This document shows positions 18,901 to 30,760 of a DNA stretch of 64,000 nucleotides, piece by piece. The translations under genes and the position numbers were made by a program. The stretch is from NCBI GenBank assembly GCA_951217055.1, contig OX578281.1:10136447-10200446 (forward strand), read 5' to 3'. Position 1 is the first letter of the stretch, and each line of letters begins with the position of its first letter. Origin of the DNA: Gerris lacustris (taxonomy: Eukaryota > Arthropoda > Insecta > Hemiptera > Gerridae). The notes beneath the pieces were generated by a model, which was not told the DNA's origin, did no database searches, and saw only the letters and a list, made by a program, of their open reading frames with translations.

Positions 18901-21791
18901 GAACTCACAAATGCATGGGAAATGACAGTGACAACTCTGTCGGTACTTCAAGAGGGCTAGATTGTAATGCAAAACGTAAACTCACCACAATTGATGAAGG
19001 CGGCAATAAAAAACAAAAATTGAGATCTGCAGGTAGATGTAAGTTTATTTGTGATTTTTGTGGCTTTCGGGCATCGAATGAATCTAGTCTCTCTCATCAC
19101 CACAATTTAAAACATTTTCAAGGCAAGACCTTTTTTCAATGTCACCATTGTCTTTTTAAAGCCGAAAGTAAATTTAATCTTACTAACCATAATCATGAGT
19201 CCCACCCGGAGAAATTCCCTTACGTGTGCCATGTTTGTAATTTTAGAACTTCGAGAAACGATCGGCTTCAGGATCATATGAAAAGACATGACAAAAGTGT
19301 TTCAAGCCAGGAGAAACCCGTCCATCAGTTAATTTTTTGTGAACATTGCAATTTTAAAGCAGATAATACCGATTCCATGAAGCAACATTGTCAGGAACAA
19401 CATGATCTGAATAGAAAAACTCAACAAAATTCCTTGTCAGCTAGTCTCTCTGAGAAGAAAAAAGAAAGAGAAGCGGCGTCGTTTAATACTTCTTCGGTCA
19501 AGAAGGAAAACATTTCTAAAAAACTGTATCAATGCCGATATTGTAAATTTATCGGTATATCCCAAAGTGTCATAAATGAGCACCGGTATAAGATACATCA
19601 TGATAAACTTCCTTATTCATGTAAAAAGTGCAGTTTTAGAGCCGGTGATTGGCACAAGCTTGAAAGACACGAGAAGGCCATTCATAAATATGTTAGAAAA
19701 CATTACAATTTGTACGAATGTAAATTATGTTCTTTTAAAACTTCTGAAATTTCTTTTCTTACTAGGCATAAATTTAAAAACCATCAGTCTAGGACTAGAT
19801 TTAAATGCTCTTTTTGTTCTTACCGAACATCCTCTAGGGCCGATTACAATAATCATGTTAAAACTGTTCACAAGTCATTACAAAGGGTCGATAAGGGTGG
19901 TAATGCAACTATATATTTAAGTGATCCTAGGATTGTAATTAATTCGAATTCCGAAACGAAGGCTGATTTGTATTTTTATTACTGCTCCATGTGTAATCAT
20001 AGGTTTAAATTTTTATGCGATTTTGAAATCCATACTATAGCAGTGCATGAAAAATGTAAAAAGTGTCTGAGCTGTTCGACGTTTGTAAATTCGACAGATC
20101 AACTTTTTACTCATAAGTACAATGCACATTCATCCGAGTACAAATTCAAATGCCCTTCTTGTTCTTTTTGCAGTTCAAAAGATATGGATATTTCTATCCA
20201 TGAAAAATTGTACCACAAACCTATAGTCTGCCACTACTGTGATTTTTCAGTCGGTTCGGTGAATACGATGAACAGTCACATTTTAAAATCCCATCCGGAA
20301 AGAAATCCTCTTATTTGTGACAAGTGCGGCTATCAAACTATGAATGAAACTTTCATGCACTTACACCGTTCAGAGATGCATCCTAAAATAAAATGCTCGC
20401 ATTGTCAATTTGAGGCCGATTCAAAGCAACTGTTGCTTTCCCACATTTCAGTCAATCATCCTACAGAAATAGTCGCATGTACCAAGTGTTCTTTTCTCGC
20501 CGAGGCTCCAGAAATGTTGGAAAAACACAACAACACCTGTCACTATGAAAAGTGTGACGAATGTAGTTTCCGTGCAACTTCTTCTGAAGTACTCGGTATG
20601 CACAAATTCCACATGCATCCGAAAACGTATTCTTTATTGTGCTTATTTTGTAGTTTCCGATCCGGTCGAGATGTAAATCTAATAAGGCACGAATTAAATG
20701 TTCATTTTAAGCGAACTTATCGGTGTACTAACTGTTTTTTTTATTCAGAGTCTATTAGTGGATTATCCGATCATTTTCTAATGTGCCATTCTGCACCGAA
20801 CACCTCGTTAAAAGATAATGAGGATTCGGTGTCCGCTTTAAATACTACAGCCGCTCCTGTCAGAACTGTAAAAGAAGATCGGTCTAATCCAATCAAGTGT
20901 CGAACGTGTAATTTCTCTACAGCAGCCGCTCCTCAACTTTACAAACATTACGCTGACCACCATCCTACTGTTTATCCATGGGCTTGTATGATTTGTATTT
21001 ACAGGACAAAACGGTTTGAGATTCTCTTCAACCATCTGAGGAACATGCATAGTGTTACCAAATTTTACAGGTGTAAACACTGTCCGTTTGTAGCGCTAAA
21101 ACAACCTGATCTGTTTAAGCATCAAAATTGCCAACATCCTAAAGAGTTTTCCTACAAGTGTGATTTGTGCTCTTACAATACTCATAAGATTATTAATCTT
21201 CAGATTCATTGCCGAAAAAAACATAAAAGGAAACTGTCGTCGATTTGTCTGAGGTATTGGCAGGATACTTTGCTTTGTTCTCAATGTGACTTCTGGTCAA
21301 AAAATAAAAAAAAGCTTAAACGGCATATTCACACGTCTTGTTTTTCCGTAGACGATACGTCTTCAAATGTGCCATTCAATCTAGGGACAACGGGGCTTTC
21401 TAATGACGGTAAAGATGTAAAACAAATTCGAGAACAAAACATTTTACTTCAAAAAGTAAAAGAGCTCGACAATAATGAATCTACGTTAAGAATAACACTA
21501 AATAAAGACGTAAATTTAAAAACCATCCTTAAATGCAGCCTGTGTAAATTTTCTACTTCAAACAGAGCGGAACTGAAGTTTCACGGCACTTCTATACACA
21601 ACACCTCTAGTCTTTACGTTTGTGATTGGTGTGAGTGTAAAACCGATTACGACCTCGGAAGTATTATCGAGCATATTGAGAAAGAACATAAACCTGAGAT
21701 TAAATGTCCAGCTTGCTCGTTTACCACTCTCTTTAAAAACACTCTTAAGGAACATATAATGCACAACCATTCTATTAGTTTACTCCAATAA
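13950..21791 (+). CDS. Large C2H2 zinc-finger protein with three SUMO-interaction-like motifs, join(13950..15963,17530..21791)
   Basis: Exon 2 ends at donor TCAA|GTAAGT and exon 3 starts after TTATTTTTAG. The split serine codon (A|GT) keeps the frame, giving 2091 residues. Residues 1-671 are low-complexity, rich in Asn, Ser and Gln. SUMO-interaction-like motifs occur at about 7-16 (VICIDDSDDE), 33-41 (ILVISSDED) and 686-696 (IILIDDSSDEE). An acidic stretch follows, then about 31 C2H2 motifs from residue 975 to the C-terminus. Most fit CxxCxF-x8-L-x2-H-x3-5-H and lack TGEKP linkers, as in REST/hunchback-type proteins; one ends H-x4-C. It is probably a nuclear DNA- or chromatin-binding protein. 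Two TQT motifs (VTQTSV, ATQTEP) could bind LC8. No named orthologue is assigned. Without splicing, the first coding exon stops at 16073. Confidence 0.9.
15964..17529 (+). other. Intron between the zinc-finger coding exons, with one MITE
   Basis: Begins GTAAGT and ends TTATTTTTAG. It contains a poly-T tract (about 16451-16473) and the inverted-repeat element at 16615-16995. Nothing else was recognised. Confidence 0.8.
16615..16995. mobile_element. hAT-like MITE, 381 bp
   Basis: The ends are long inverted repeats of about 36 bp with two mismatches. The left begins GGTTGAGGTAGCG and reaches GCATCATGTATAGAA. The right begins TTCTATACATGATGC and ends ACTACCTCAACC at 16995. Outside are AATTTTAA (16607-16614) and AATTTTAT (16996-17003), an 8-bp target duplication with one mismatch. 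Confidence 0.75.
17530..21791 (+). CDS. Zinc-finger gene, second coding exon (about 31 C2H2 fingers)
   Basis: Continues the split serine codon with LYNGDISMKTEDDIILIDD. The first finger (FVCPHCGF) starts near 18446 and the last (IKCPACSF) ends near 21776, just before the stop. The spacing between fingers is irregular, with insertions after fingers 5, 9, 13, 23 and 28. The ATG at about 17553, just before the third SUMO-interaction-like motif, could serve as an internal start for a shorter isoform. Confidence 0.92.
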
Positions 21792-22360
21792 GACCATTTT
21801 TTTAAAAAAAAGTTTTATCTATCTACACACTGATCCATAGTTATACTACTGGGTGTTTATAGTGAGTAAATTACCAAATATGTTGTAATGATTACCTCAG
21901 TTGCAAAAAAGGACACTTGTAATGTCCTATTCTTAATCTTTTTATCAAAATAATGTTTTATTTGTTTCTAAGTTACCTCTGACATTTATTATCTACTTAA
22001 TAAGGGGTAAACAGCGCCAAAACAATTCAAGAAGGCCATTTTGAATAAGAGGAATTTTCTTATAGAATAATTTTTTCATTTAATAGTCAATTGAGTTAAA
22101 AGTGTTATTGGAAAATTAATTATTAATGAAAATATGTTATAATGGTTTCTTGTTTCTGCATTTGTATTACAGTTGTTTTGTGCATGCTTTTAATTAACTT
22201 TACATGTTTGTCTGGGACAAATCTTGTAACTTAGATTTCACCCTCTTTCCAACTGCAGCTTGCACCGATATATACAATTATGTATCAGTCATTATTTGTA
22301 CAATATTGTTGTACAAGTTGTACGAACAAACCAATAAATCGCTAAAATCCTAAAAATAAA
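21792..22360 (+). other. Probable 3' untranslated region of the zinc-finger gene
   Basis: AT-rich sequence after the stop codon. The first AATAAA-type polyadenylation signals on the plus strand are at about 22332 and 22353. Later ones (for example near 24116) are equally possible, so the true 3' end is not fixed. Confidence 0.4.
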
Positions 22361-24212
22361 ATTGTAAACAAGGACAACCTGTGACCAGTAAGAGAGATTA
22401 TTTTCATGCAAATTATTTAATTTAAACAGCAAATATTTTGTGGGGTAGAGAAAGCTTGGTTGGAACCCTGTTCCTCCTGTCACCCTGGAGGTGGGGCTAC
22501 CTCTCACCTGTGGTCCTACACAGCTTAGACTTTGCTGTAGGGTAGAGCAACCCCTGCACATTTATTTTAAATTGTATTCAGTATCTCTCAAACAATGCTT
22601 TTTACCTGCATTTCCTCGTAAGGATGAAGTTTTAGTTAAAGGCTGTCAATAGGACTTAATCTATTTGTAAGTTTTTTTATTTATTTCTTTGTCTGTAAGA
22701 TACGATAATAATTTCAATGCATTTACTGTTTTTTCAGACTTGAATTATTATTATTACTTCTTTTAACTATTATTAAAATATGTTCGTTAGATAACCCTTA
22801 TTAAATATTTTTAATTAATTAGAACTTTCTTTTGATGTTAATTTTTAAGTCTTTTTGCAACACAATCAATTTTATTGAGAAAGAGGTGAATTTTTGATTT
22901 TCTGTAATAGAGGTTGAAAATATGATAATTATTGTTTTGTTTTTGGAAAATTAAGTAATTTAAGCACTCACTAAAATTTTACAATTTACTTGCTGAAACT
23001 TATTTTTTACTTTTACTTATTCAATAGTATTCAATTTCAGCTAAATTGACAAATAGCTAAATTAAAATACTTAATCTTAACATACCTTTTTTTTTTAAAT
23101 GATTGATATTAAAAAATATAATGTGATATTTCTATGAGAAGCTTCTAATATATAATCTGATCTTTCTAAATATAATTTATTATTTCAAAAAATTTCTGTA
23201 AAAAATGTTAAATACCGTTTTTTTTTTTTGTTTTTTTTTTCATAATTAATTATTAATATTAAGGGACTGAAAATAATATCTAAATTACATGTTAATGTTG
23301 TGTTGTGATGTGGTACATAACTTGTTATCAATAATTAGCAATGTTTTATTATTTATTTTTTGTTCTGTTTGTATACATTAGGTGAAATAATGTCAGAAAT
23401 GTATGCCCTACATTTAAAATCTGATCCATAGACCAATATTTTATTGAATGTTCATTGGAGAGATCTCTATGTGTAATAATGTACATTAATATTTATATAT
23501 ATTTATTATGTAAAAAGGTTTTGTTTTAAGAACACGTTGAATCTTAGTTTAGTATTTTGTATCTATAAGCTTTTGTCTTTTTTTTTATTTGACAAACTAA
23601 AATGGCATGAGTATAATGCACCTTAATTGTTGCAGTTTAAAATCCAAAAACTGGTTAAAATGGATTGATGGTGGACAATTAAAGCAATGTGATTTAAAAT
23701 AATGTTATGTTTCTTATTAATTTATTTTAATATTAAAATTATCATTAGTAATCTGCGTATTAAAGCAATGTTATGTGTTTATTAAATTCTTTACTAGCAT
23801 AAATTGTATTGTATAAAGGGAAAAAATGTTTGTTTCCCTATATTGTTATTTCTGAATTTAAGGCATGAAGCTATTAAAAGCATCTAAATCAGATGTCAGC
23901 CCGACTGGTAGTATGCAAATCATATAGCAAAATTATTTTTAAATATTGAACTGCAACTATAAAATTAAATTTAAATTTAGTTTAAGATACTTAATAAAAA
24001 AGGTCAGTAGTGTAGGCTGATCTAAGGTATCTGTTATATTAAAAAAACTAATTAATGTAAACATTTTACTACATTATTATTTTTTATTTTATAAGAAGTT
24101 CTATATACATATGTAAATAAATTTTATACTTTGAATATGATTTATTATTATTATTTTAACAACGCAAAAATACCTTTACACTTAATATTTATTAATCCTT
24201 TACTGCAAGTGA
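22361..24212. other. AT-rich intergenic stretch without recognised genes
   Basis: A GC-richer patch at about 22440-22555 (CCTGTCACCCTGGAGG) stands out and may be a short insertion of unknown origin. The rest is AT-rich with short poly-T and poly-A tracts and no convincing coding frame. Confidence 0.4.
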
Positions 24213-24503
24213 ATTGTAATCCTCTACTGCTCAGGGACAACTCATTAATACCTCATTGCTAGGGACAACTCACTAATCCCTCACTGCTCAGGGACAACTC
24301 ATAAATCCTTCACTGCTCAGGGACAACTCATAAATCCCTCACTGCTCAGGGACAACCATAAATCGCTCAGCGCTCAGGGACAACTCATAAATCCCTCACT
24401 GCACAGGGACAACTCATAAATCCCTCACTGCTCAGGGACAACTCATAAATCCCTTACTGCTCAGGGACAACTCATAAATCCCTCACTGCTCAGGGACAAC
24501 TGT
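24213..24503 (+). repeat. 29-bp minisatellite, about 10 copies
   Basis: The unit is CTCACTGCTCAGGGACAACT followed by CATAAATCC, repeated head to tail with few differences (for example CACTGCACAGG in one unit and CAGCGCTCAGG in another). There are no intervening unique spacers, so it is a minisatellite and not a CRISPR array. Confidence 0.9.
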
Positions 24504-24574
24504 AGAGGACCGGAGAAATCTTATTGCTGTCTATCAGATTCTAGAATAAGAGAATCATTTATAAGAAAAGAAGG

Positions 24575-25162
24575 GCTGTGGCATAATAGTACATTACGCG
24601 TTTGCGGAAAGTAGCATATTGCATGCGAGTGTGGAGTTTGCACCCTAGCGACAGCGAGGGTAGTAAAACCACACAAACAAAGCAAAATGCAGTTTTCGCA
24701 CAAGTTGCATACTATACTTTATCTACGATTGTTGAATTTTAATAATAAATACAAAAAAAAGTAATAAATTTCCTGTATGTAAGTTTGTATTTCTCTTTTT
24801 GATAAAGATGACATTAATTCATTTGTTGTATTTTGTGTCCAACTAATTATTTCGGGAGGAGTATTATTCTCCTCATTTTTGTCATAATCACTTAAATCAC
24901 ACATTGTTTTTCACTAAAAACTCGATATAAACAGTTACTATAATTAAACGAACAACAAATTAGTTTTATTGAATGTAAAATAAATTCGCAAATCGTGTGT
25001 TAAGGTTAAGGTGAAGAATTCTTCTTTTTTACAGCACTAGGGCGGAAAAAAGAGGAATTATGAAAGGCGCATGCGCAATGAACAAGTATGTAAAGAATCA
25101 CTTTCTACGCATCTAAACAGAGATACAATGTTTATATTTCGTATCAATCGTAGATAAAGATT
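24575..25162 (-). mobile_element. Dispersed element carrying a tyrosine-recombinase-like first exon, copy 1
   Basis: Shares nearly its whole length with 61010-61635 in opposite orientation. The core lies between exact inverted 15-mers CTTTATCTACGATTG (24717) and CAATCGTAGATAAAG (ends about 25160). Sequence outside the first of these, with GTAGCATATTGCATG and GTGTGGAGTTTGCACCC, is also shared with the second copy. The class is undetermined. Confidence 0.62.
24735..24904 (-). pseudogene. Truncated exon resembling the N-terminus of insect tyrosine-recombinase/Crypton-like proteins
   Basis: Starts MCDLSDYDKNEENNTPPEI and continues NTTNELMSSLSKREIQTYI before losing sense. Insect transposon proteins with a core-binding recombinase domain often start with an acidic leader, then a PxEI segment and (N)TT-x-LLP-x-KSR-x-x-YE-x-x-Y. 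The second copy (61277) has LMPSLSRESYELTYSKF, closer to that pattern. The catalytic domain is absent in both copies. The family assignment is from memory and tentative. Confidence 0.45.
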
Positions 25163-25586
25163 ATTTTTATTGTATTCTCATTGAAAACTTTGTTACAGGA
25201 TGGTATGTATCAGCTTCTTGAATTATTTACTTCGTCGGAAAATGTCTTACTTCTCATGGAGTTGAAATAGATTCATGTTGGTTTTTGGACTGTAGTTTCA
25301 GGTAAGTGTATTTCTGATGTTGCTAATCCCCTTTAAGATTATTGTCTCTTAAGGGGAGGGATAAAGTACTGAATGTTAAACAAAATAATTTGCTATATTT
25401 CATCCCTTGAGGGTTATCATCAGACCTTAATAAATGTTTCATCAACATTATTATGTTTTACTTTTATTAAATGATATGTAATTAAAATTATTAGATCACT
25501 TTTACTCATGCCTAACCATGAGTTCATTATAAAAGTTAATCTAACAGTTAGATAAAATTAAAGTTCTTTAGTAGACTATAAATTTA

Positions 25587-26497
25587 CTTTATCTCCAGTA
25601 GGGAGAAAAAGTTATGATTTTGGATTAGTATAGAGGGACTAAAGTAAGTATTTTCTTCCCTGGACTCAAAAGTAGGGAGTAAAAGTAAAAGTAGGGCGGC
25701 AAAAAAGTAAGGATTGTCAACTTAACTATTTTATAAATAGTAGAAAATAAATGGCTAATGTAATGAAGTTGTTGAAATCAGGTTGGCGACACTGCTTTTT
25801 CGACCTTGTTTATAACCTGCATCTAAGTAACCTTCTATTTAAGTTTAATTCCAATTCTTGTTTGTATTAGGTTTCTGTACAAAGTAAAAAAGAAACCTTA
25901 TATAACGGCTCTGTCTGTCTGTTTGTTGGTGTCTTTCTGTTGCTTGTTTCAATTCGTAAACTACTATAGCAAGGAACCTAAAATTCGGCACACAGGTGCA
26001 TCTCGGCATTTGTGACAACTGGACACTTTTTCGATTTTTACACACTTAATATTTTCAAGATGGCGGCCAATATGGCGGGCGACTAAAAAAAAGTTTTTAG
26101 TCACCATGACATGTTACATCAAATTAAAGGTCTTGAAATGTAGAAATAGAATATGCAACTATTAAAATTTCACACCTAATATTTTCAAGATGATAACCAA
26201 TATGGCGGGTGACTAAAAAAATGTTTTTTGTCATCATGACATGTTATACATCAATTTAAAGGTATTGAAGTGTAGAAAAAGAATATGCAACTATTACCCT
26301 TAATAATTTTAACTTAATGGTACAGAAACCAGCGATTATCGCCTCACGTACTTACGTGAAGCGTGCCTTACTTGTTTAATATTGAATCTCTTATATCTGC
26401 TATTAAAAGTGCTAATATTTATTGTTATTTATTAAAATAATAAATAAAAACTGTGCAATGGATGAAAATGTGTATTTTCTCCCTACTGGAGATAAAG
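25587..26497. repeat. Inverted-repeat-bounded segment (23-bp arms) around a family B element
   Basis: CTTTATCTCCAGTAGGGAG at 25587 has its exact reverse complement ending at 26497; the match is 23 bp including the flanking AAAA. The segment contains a complete family B repeat (25865-26372). No target duplication was seen outside the arms, so these may be inner parts of a larger element. Confidence 0.55.
25865..26372 (+). mobile_element. Dispersed repeat 'family B' with subterminal inverted repeats and 3' double hairpin
   Basis: The head AGGTTTCTGTACAAAG folds with AAGAAACCT, and a (CTGT)n tract follows. Next comes a block with AAATTCGGCACACAGGTGC, then AAGATGGCGGCCAATATGG. The 3' end has GTACAGAAACC, an exact inverse of GGTTTCTGTAC in the head, then two palindromes, GCGATTATCGC and TCACGTACTTACGTGA. 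This arrangement resembles Helentron/DINE-type non-autonomous Helitrons. Minus-strand copies lie at 27800-29190. Confidence 0.6.
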
Positions 26498-26519
26498 TGC
26501 CATCATTCCTCATTCCCCT

Positions 26520-26665
26520 CACGATAATTATCTCCCTCGGCAGCGCCTCGGGAGCTAATTAGCGTTATTCAAAAACTCTAATTCCCTCGGCTACGCCTCG
26601 GGATTTAAGGACCATGGTTCCTTCGGCTTCGCCTCAAGAACCAACTTTTTCGCTCAGGGAATAAT
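26520..26665. repeat. Cluster of three GC-rich hairpins
   Basis: Three related palindromic words, CTCCCTCGGCAGCGCC...GGGAG, ATTCCCTCGGCTACGCC...GGGAAT-like and GGTTCCTTCGGCTTCGCC...GAACC, occur within 130 bp of AT-rich sequence. Arms differ between hairpins but each arm pair is compensated, as in TCCC/GGGA and GGTTC/GAACC. Function is unknown. Confidence 0.6.
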
Positions 26666-27799
26666 GGCTTACTTTACTCCCTAGGTGCATAAATAACTAT
26701 TTTATGCTTATGTTGTGTAGTGTTTATTTATGGTTTACTAAAGAACTTTTTAAAACTGTCAAATTAACTTTTAAAATAGACTATTGGTTTAGAATGAGTT
26801 AAAGTTAAAGTGTCTTTATATCATTTATATGGTGGAGTGGATGAGGGTACCGGGAAGACAGGGAATTTCCCTGTCAAAAAAAGAAGAAAATTTGGTTAAT
26901 CGTACAAAACTTTGTCTTATTAAATATTATAATGCTATTGCATCACTTTGGCGCCAGTGATATAATAGCATAATTTTCACAGCGATATTTCAAATAGCAA
27001 TAGATGGTTCATTAAGACAATGAGTACCATAGTACCAAGCATCTTTATGCTGTGATTGGCGCTCCTTCTGCCTCCTAATGCATCAGTGACGCGCCGGAGC
27101 GCCTATGGGAATATGAAGTAATAATAATAATGATTAAAAGAGAACACAACGCGACATTCAGGCTGCAGAAGGTGGGTATCCGTCATCAGATCCCAAAAAT
27201 GCGATTTTCTGGATCACTTTCGATTATTTTCCTCCTTGAGAAAACAAACTCAAATTTTCTAGACGAGCAATTTTGTAGTTTTTTATAACGTTGACAAGCA
27301 ATTTTTAGCGCCTATTTTATTTCATCACACATTAAACACAATTTTATTGTAGCTTTAGTTATCTCATTATAAAATATTAAACAAATTGTGATATCATTAT
27401 ACTAAAATTTGTACTTATAATATAGGTGAGAAATAAATGACTATGATGGGGGCTCTAAGAAGCCTATATTCTTACAATAGACAATTTATCTCTATCAGAT
27501 CAACATGTTAAGACAACTTTGTTATTTTTTTCTAAATAGTACCTCTTATACCCTCTTCTTTCTTAAACACCCATTGCACCTTAAGTTTCCTTCTCTTTTA
27601 TTATTTCATTATAAAAAGGATATTCTTGTTTCAAAGTAAAGTAGGTACCTATATAAGAAGAAATCTCTAATAGACTTATTTAGCTTGAAAATGATGGAGA
27701 TACTATGGACTTTTAAGGAACGATGTGCCTTGATGGGGTATCAGTTAGAAATTAAATTATGGGGTATCAGTTAGAAAACTCCACTCAATAAACAATTAA
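26666..27799. other. Unassigned intergenic sequence
   Basis: AT-rich, with a GC-richer patch around 26940-27110 (GGCGCCAGTGATATAAT, GACGCGCCGGAGCGCC). The phrase GGGGTATCAGTTAGAAA is directly repeated near 27735 and 27760. No gene was recognised. Confidence 0.35.
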
Positions 27800-29190
27800 G
27801 GTGCGCTTCACGTAAGTACGTGGAGCGATAATCGCCGGTTTCTGTACATTAAAGTTAAAATTATTAAGTGTAATATAATTAGACTAATTTTAATAGTACC
27901 TAATATTCTTTGTCTACTCTTCAAGACCTTTAAATTGATGTACATATAACATGTTATGGTAACTAAAACAATGTTTTAGCACAACACCTTTGTTATGGGT
28001 AGTACCTTTTGTTTTACTACCCGCCATATTGGCCACCATCTTGAAAATTTTAATAATTGCATATTCTTTTTCTACATTTCAAGACCTTTAAATTGATATA
28101 TAACATTTAATGGTGACTAAAAACTTTTTTTTTAGTCGCCCACCATATTGGCCGCCATCTTGAAAATATTAAGTGTGAAAAATCCAAAATGTGTCCAGCT
28201 GTCTCAAATGCCGAGATGCACCTGTGTGCCGAATTTCATGTTCCTAGCTATAGTAGTTCCTAGCGTAGTTTTCCTAGTAGTTCCTAGTAGTTCCTAGCGC
28301 TTCACGTAAGTACGTGGGGCGATAATCGCCGGTTTCTCTACATTAAAGTTAAAATTATTAAGTGTAATATAATTACACTAATTTTAATAGTAATATTCTT
28401 TTTCTACTCTTCAAGACCTTTAAGTTGATGTATAACATGTTATGGTAACTAAAACAATGTTTAGTCACCCGCCATATTGGCCGCCATCTTGAAAATTTTA
28501 ATAATTGAAAATTCTTTTTCTACACTTCAAGACCTTTAAGTTGATGTATAACATGTCATAGTTACTACGAACTTTTTTTAATCGCCCGCCATCTTGAAAA
28601 CATTTCGTGTGAAATTTTAATAGTTGCATATTGTTTTTCTTCATTTCAAGACCTTTAAATTGATATATAACATGGCGACTAAAAAAAAAGTATTTAGTCG
28701 CCATGGCATGTTGTATATCAATTTAAAGGTCTTGAAGTGTAGAAAAAGAATATGCAATTATTAAAATTTTACACTTAAAAGTTTCTAGTTTTAGTTTCCA
28801 TGACATGAAAAACTTGTTTTTATTCACCCGCCATATTGGCCGCCATCTTGAAACTTTTAAGTGTTAAATTTTAATAATTGCATATTCTTTTTCTACACTT
28901 CAAGACCTTTAAATTGATATACAACATGCCATGGCGACTAAATACTTTTTTTTTAGTCGCCCGCCATATTGGCCGCCATCTTGAAAATATTAAGTGTGAA
29001 AAATCCAAAATGTGTCCAGTTGTCTCAAATGCCGGGATGCACCAGTGTGCCGAATTTCATGTTCCTAGCTATAGTAGTTTATGAATTGAAACAAGCAACG
29101 GACAGACACCAACGGACAGACAAACAGACAGAGCCGTTTTTCTTTTTGAGGAGCCGAGTTTTCTTTTTGTACTTTGTATAGAAACCTAAA
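27800..29190 (-). mobile_element. Two head-to-tail family B copies
   Basis: Read leftward from 29190, the complete copy has the GGTTTCT head, the GTCTGT tract, the AAATTCGGCACACTGG block and several AAGATGGCGGCCAATATGG repeats. It ends in the palindrome pair GCGATAATCGC/CACGTAAGTACGTG near 28295-28325. A second copy, truncated at its head, continues to the same 3' end at about 27800-27830. The junction at 28260-28290 contains four short TTCCTAG repeats. Confidence 0.65.
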
Positions 29191-29682
29191 ACTAAACACA
29201 TCATACTTTTTATTTCTGACAGCGCGGGAAAATCGGAATACTAAAACTGTGGATAGGTATGTATAAAGAACACACACACATACGTTGACTTTTATATAAT
29301 ATGGCCGCCATATTGAATCAAAATGCCCGATTGTTAAACCATTTATCAAAAGTTACTAATTTTATAAAAGGAAGCAAACTTCTAAATTTCAAGGTTCTAG
29401 TGGTTCCGGAGATATCATCTTGTCGAATTTTGTATGGCCGCCATCTTGAACCAAGATGGCGAATTTTAAAAATACTTCCTAGCGAGCACCTAGGAGGTAA
29501 GAGGAACACACCTACAACAATTTCATGGTCATAGGTCCAGTGGTTTCAGAGATATCGCGATGTGTCAGTCAGTGAGTGGTGTTTGGATTTTACATATACA
29601 GATTCTAGCCCCCAGGAGAAAGGGGGATTTTGGGGTCCTCCCCCAGGAAACTTTAGGAAATTGTAAGGCAAAATATGAATTT

Positions 29683-30290
29683 TGCTTTCGAGCTTACCGA
29701 AAGTAACGGAAGCTATGTGATCGTTTCGAAGAACGAAAATATTTTAGGTCTCCGATTACAAAAATTCCAAGACAGAAATTCGTTTCAGACATCAGGGAAC
29801 ATTTTTGGTTCAGTGTCAGTGTCTGTCTGTCGGTCTGTCGTTCGATTTTTGCGAACCAACATATCTTAAAAACTACACGTCCGATTTTAATGAAATTTAG
29901 ATGGTAGGTCATAATTATAAGTTTCAACCTTCTGAGCTTATTTGTTTCTCTTCCACATGCGCACAAACATACATCTATTTACACCTATAGCTTTTAAAGT
30001 ACTTATCTGATTTGTATGAAACTTTTACAGTTTATCGAAAGTAACCCGCAGATACCCCAGGATTAATTTGAACCGTCTGCGCTCTTTAACTTTTTCTAAA
30101 TTGATACTTTTACTCATGTTAAAAAATTAAAATAATTTTGAGAGATCAAAATACGGGGAAACAATGAAACAAATTAGACAATAATGGGTTGTAAATAAAG
30201 CATAAAACCAATACAGTACGTGGATAGGATGCGAGGAAGCTATGTGCCACAACAATTGGCAGTCTATTTTTATAAAAATTTCTTCGCGGT
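29683..30290 (+). repeat. Dispersed repeat 'family C', near-complete copy
   Basis: Begins near GCTTTCGAGCTTACCGAAAG...CGGAAGC, a hairpin head. GTCTGTCTGTCGG, CGAACCAACATATCTTAAAA and TTTTAATGAAATTTAGATGG follow, and it ends ATAGGATGCGAGGAAGCTATG. Other plus copies or parts lie at 39940-40240, 47470-47815, 49697-50200 and 57505-57660; minus copies at 46480-46765 and 50160-51625. Non-coding. Confidence 0.65.
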
Positions 30291-30688
30291 AGAGTTAATT
30301 GTCTAGGATGAAAACGAAATCGTGTAACGAAGTTTGTGTTTCGAGACTCGTCTAAGTGAAAGATTTTTTACAGGTAAATCAACTGCCAGCTTAAGTCGGC
30401 AGTTGAACCGTCCTCTGGTTTAGCAGTTATAAGCGCTTAAAATTGAGTTACGTGTTCTTCTAGCAACGATTTAAACTCTTAATTATATATCGACAATATA
30501 ATACCGTATTTGCACACTGCAATAAGCAATAAGCTACACACAAATTGTGTAGCTTATATCTTAATTATATATGACATATTTATATAAGACATATTTATAT
30601 AATTATATTATATTAATATGTAGGAGTAGGAGGGAACATAAAATTAACTGTTTCTAGAACTTAAGTTTCACTTCTAATGCATGAAAGT

Positions 30689-30689
<1 letters not shown>

Positions 30690-30758
<69 letters not shown>
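30690..30758. repeat. (TA)n microsatellite
   Basis: About 34 uninterrupted TA pairs. Confidence 0.95.

Positions 30759-30760
<2 letters not shown>

Noticed and set aside
24213..24503. CRISPR array
   Set aside because: The 29-bp units abut without variable spacers and the window is eukaryotic; it is a minisatellite.
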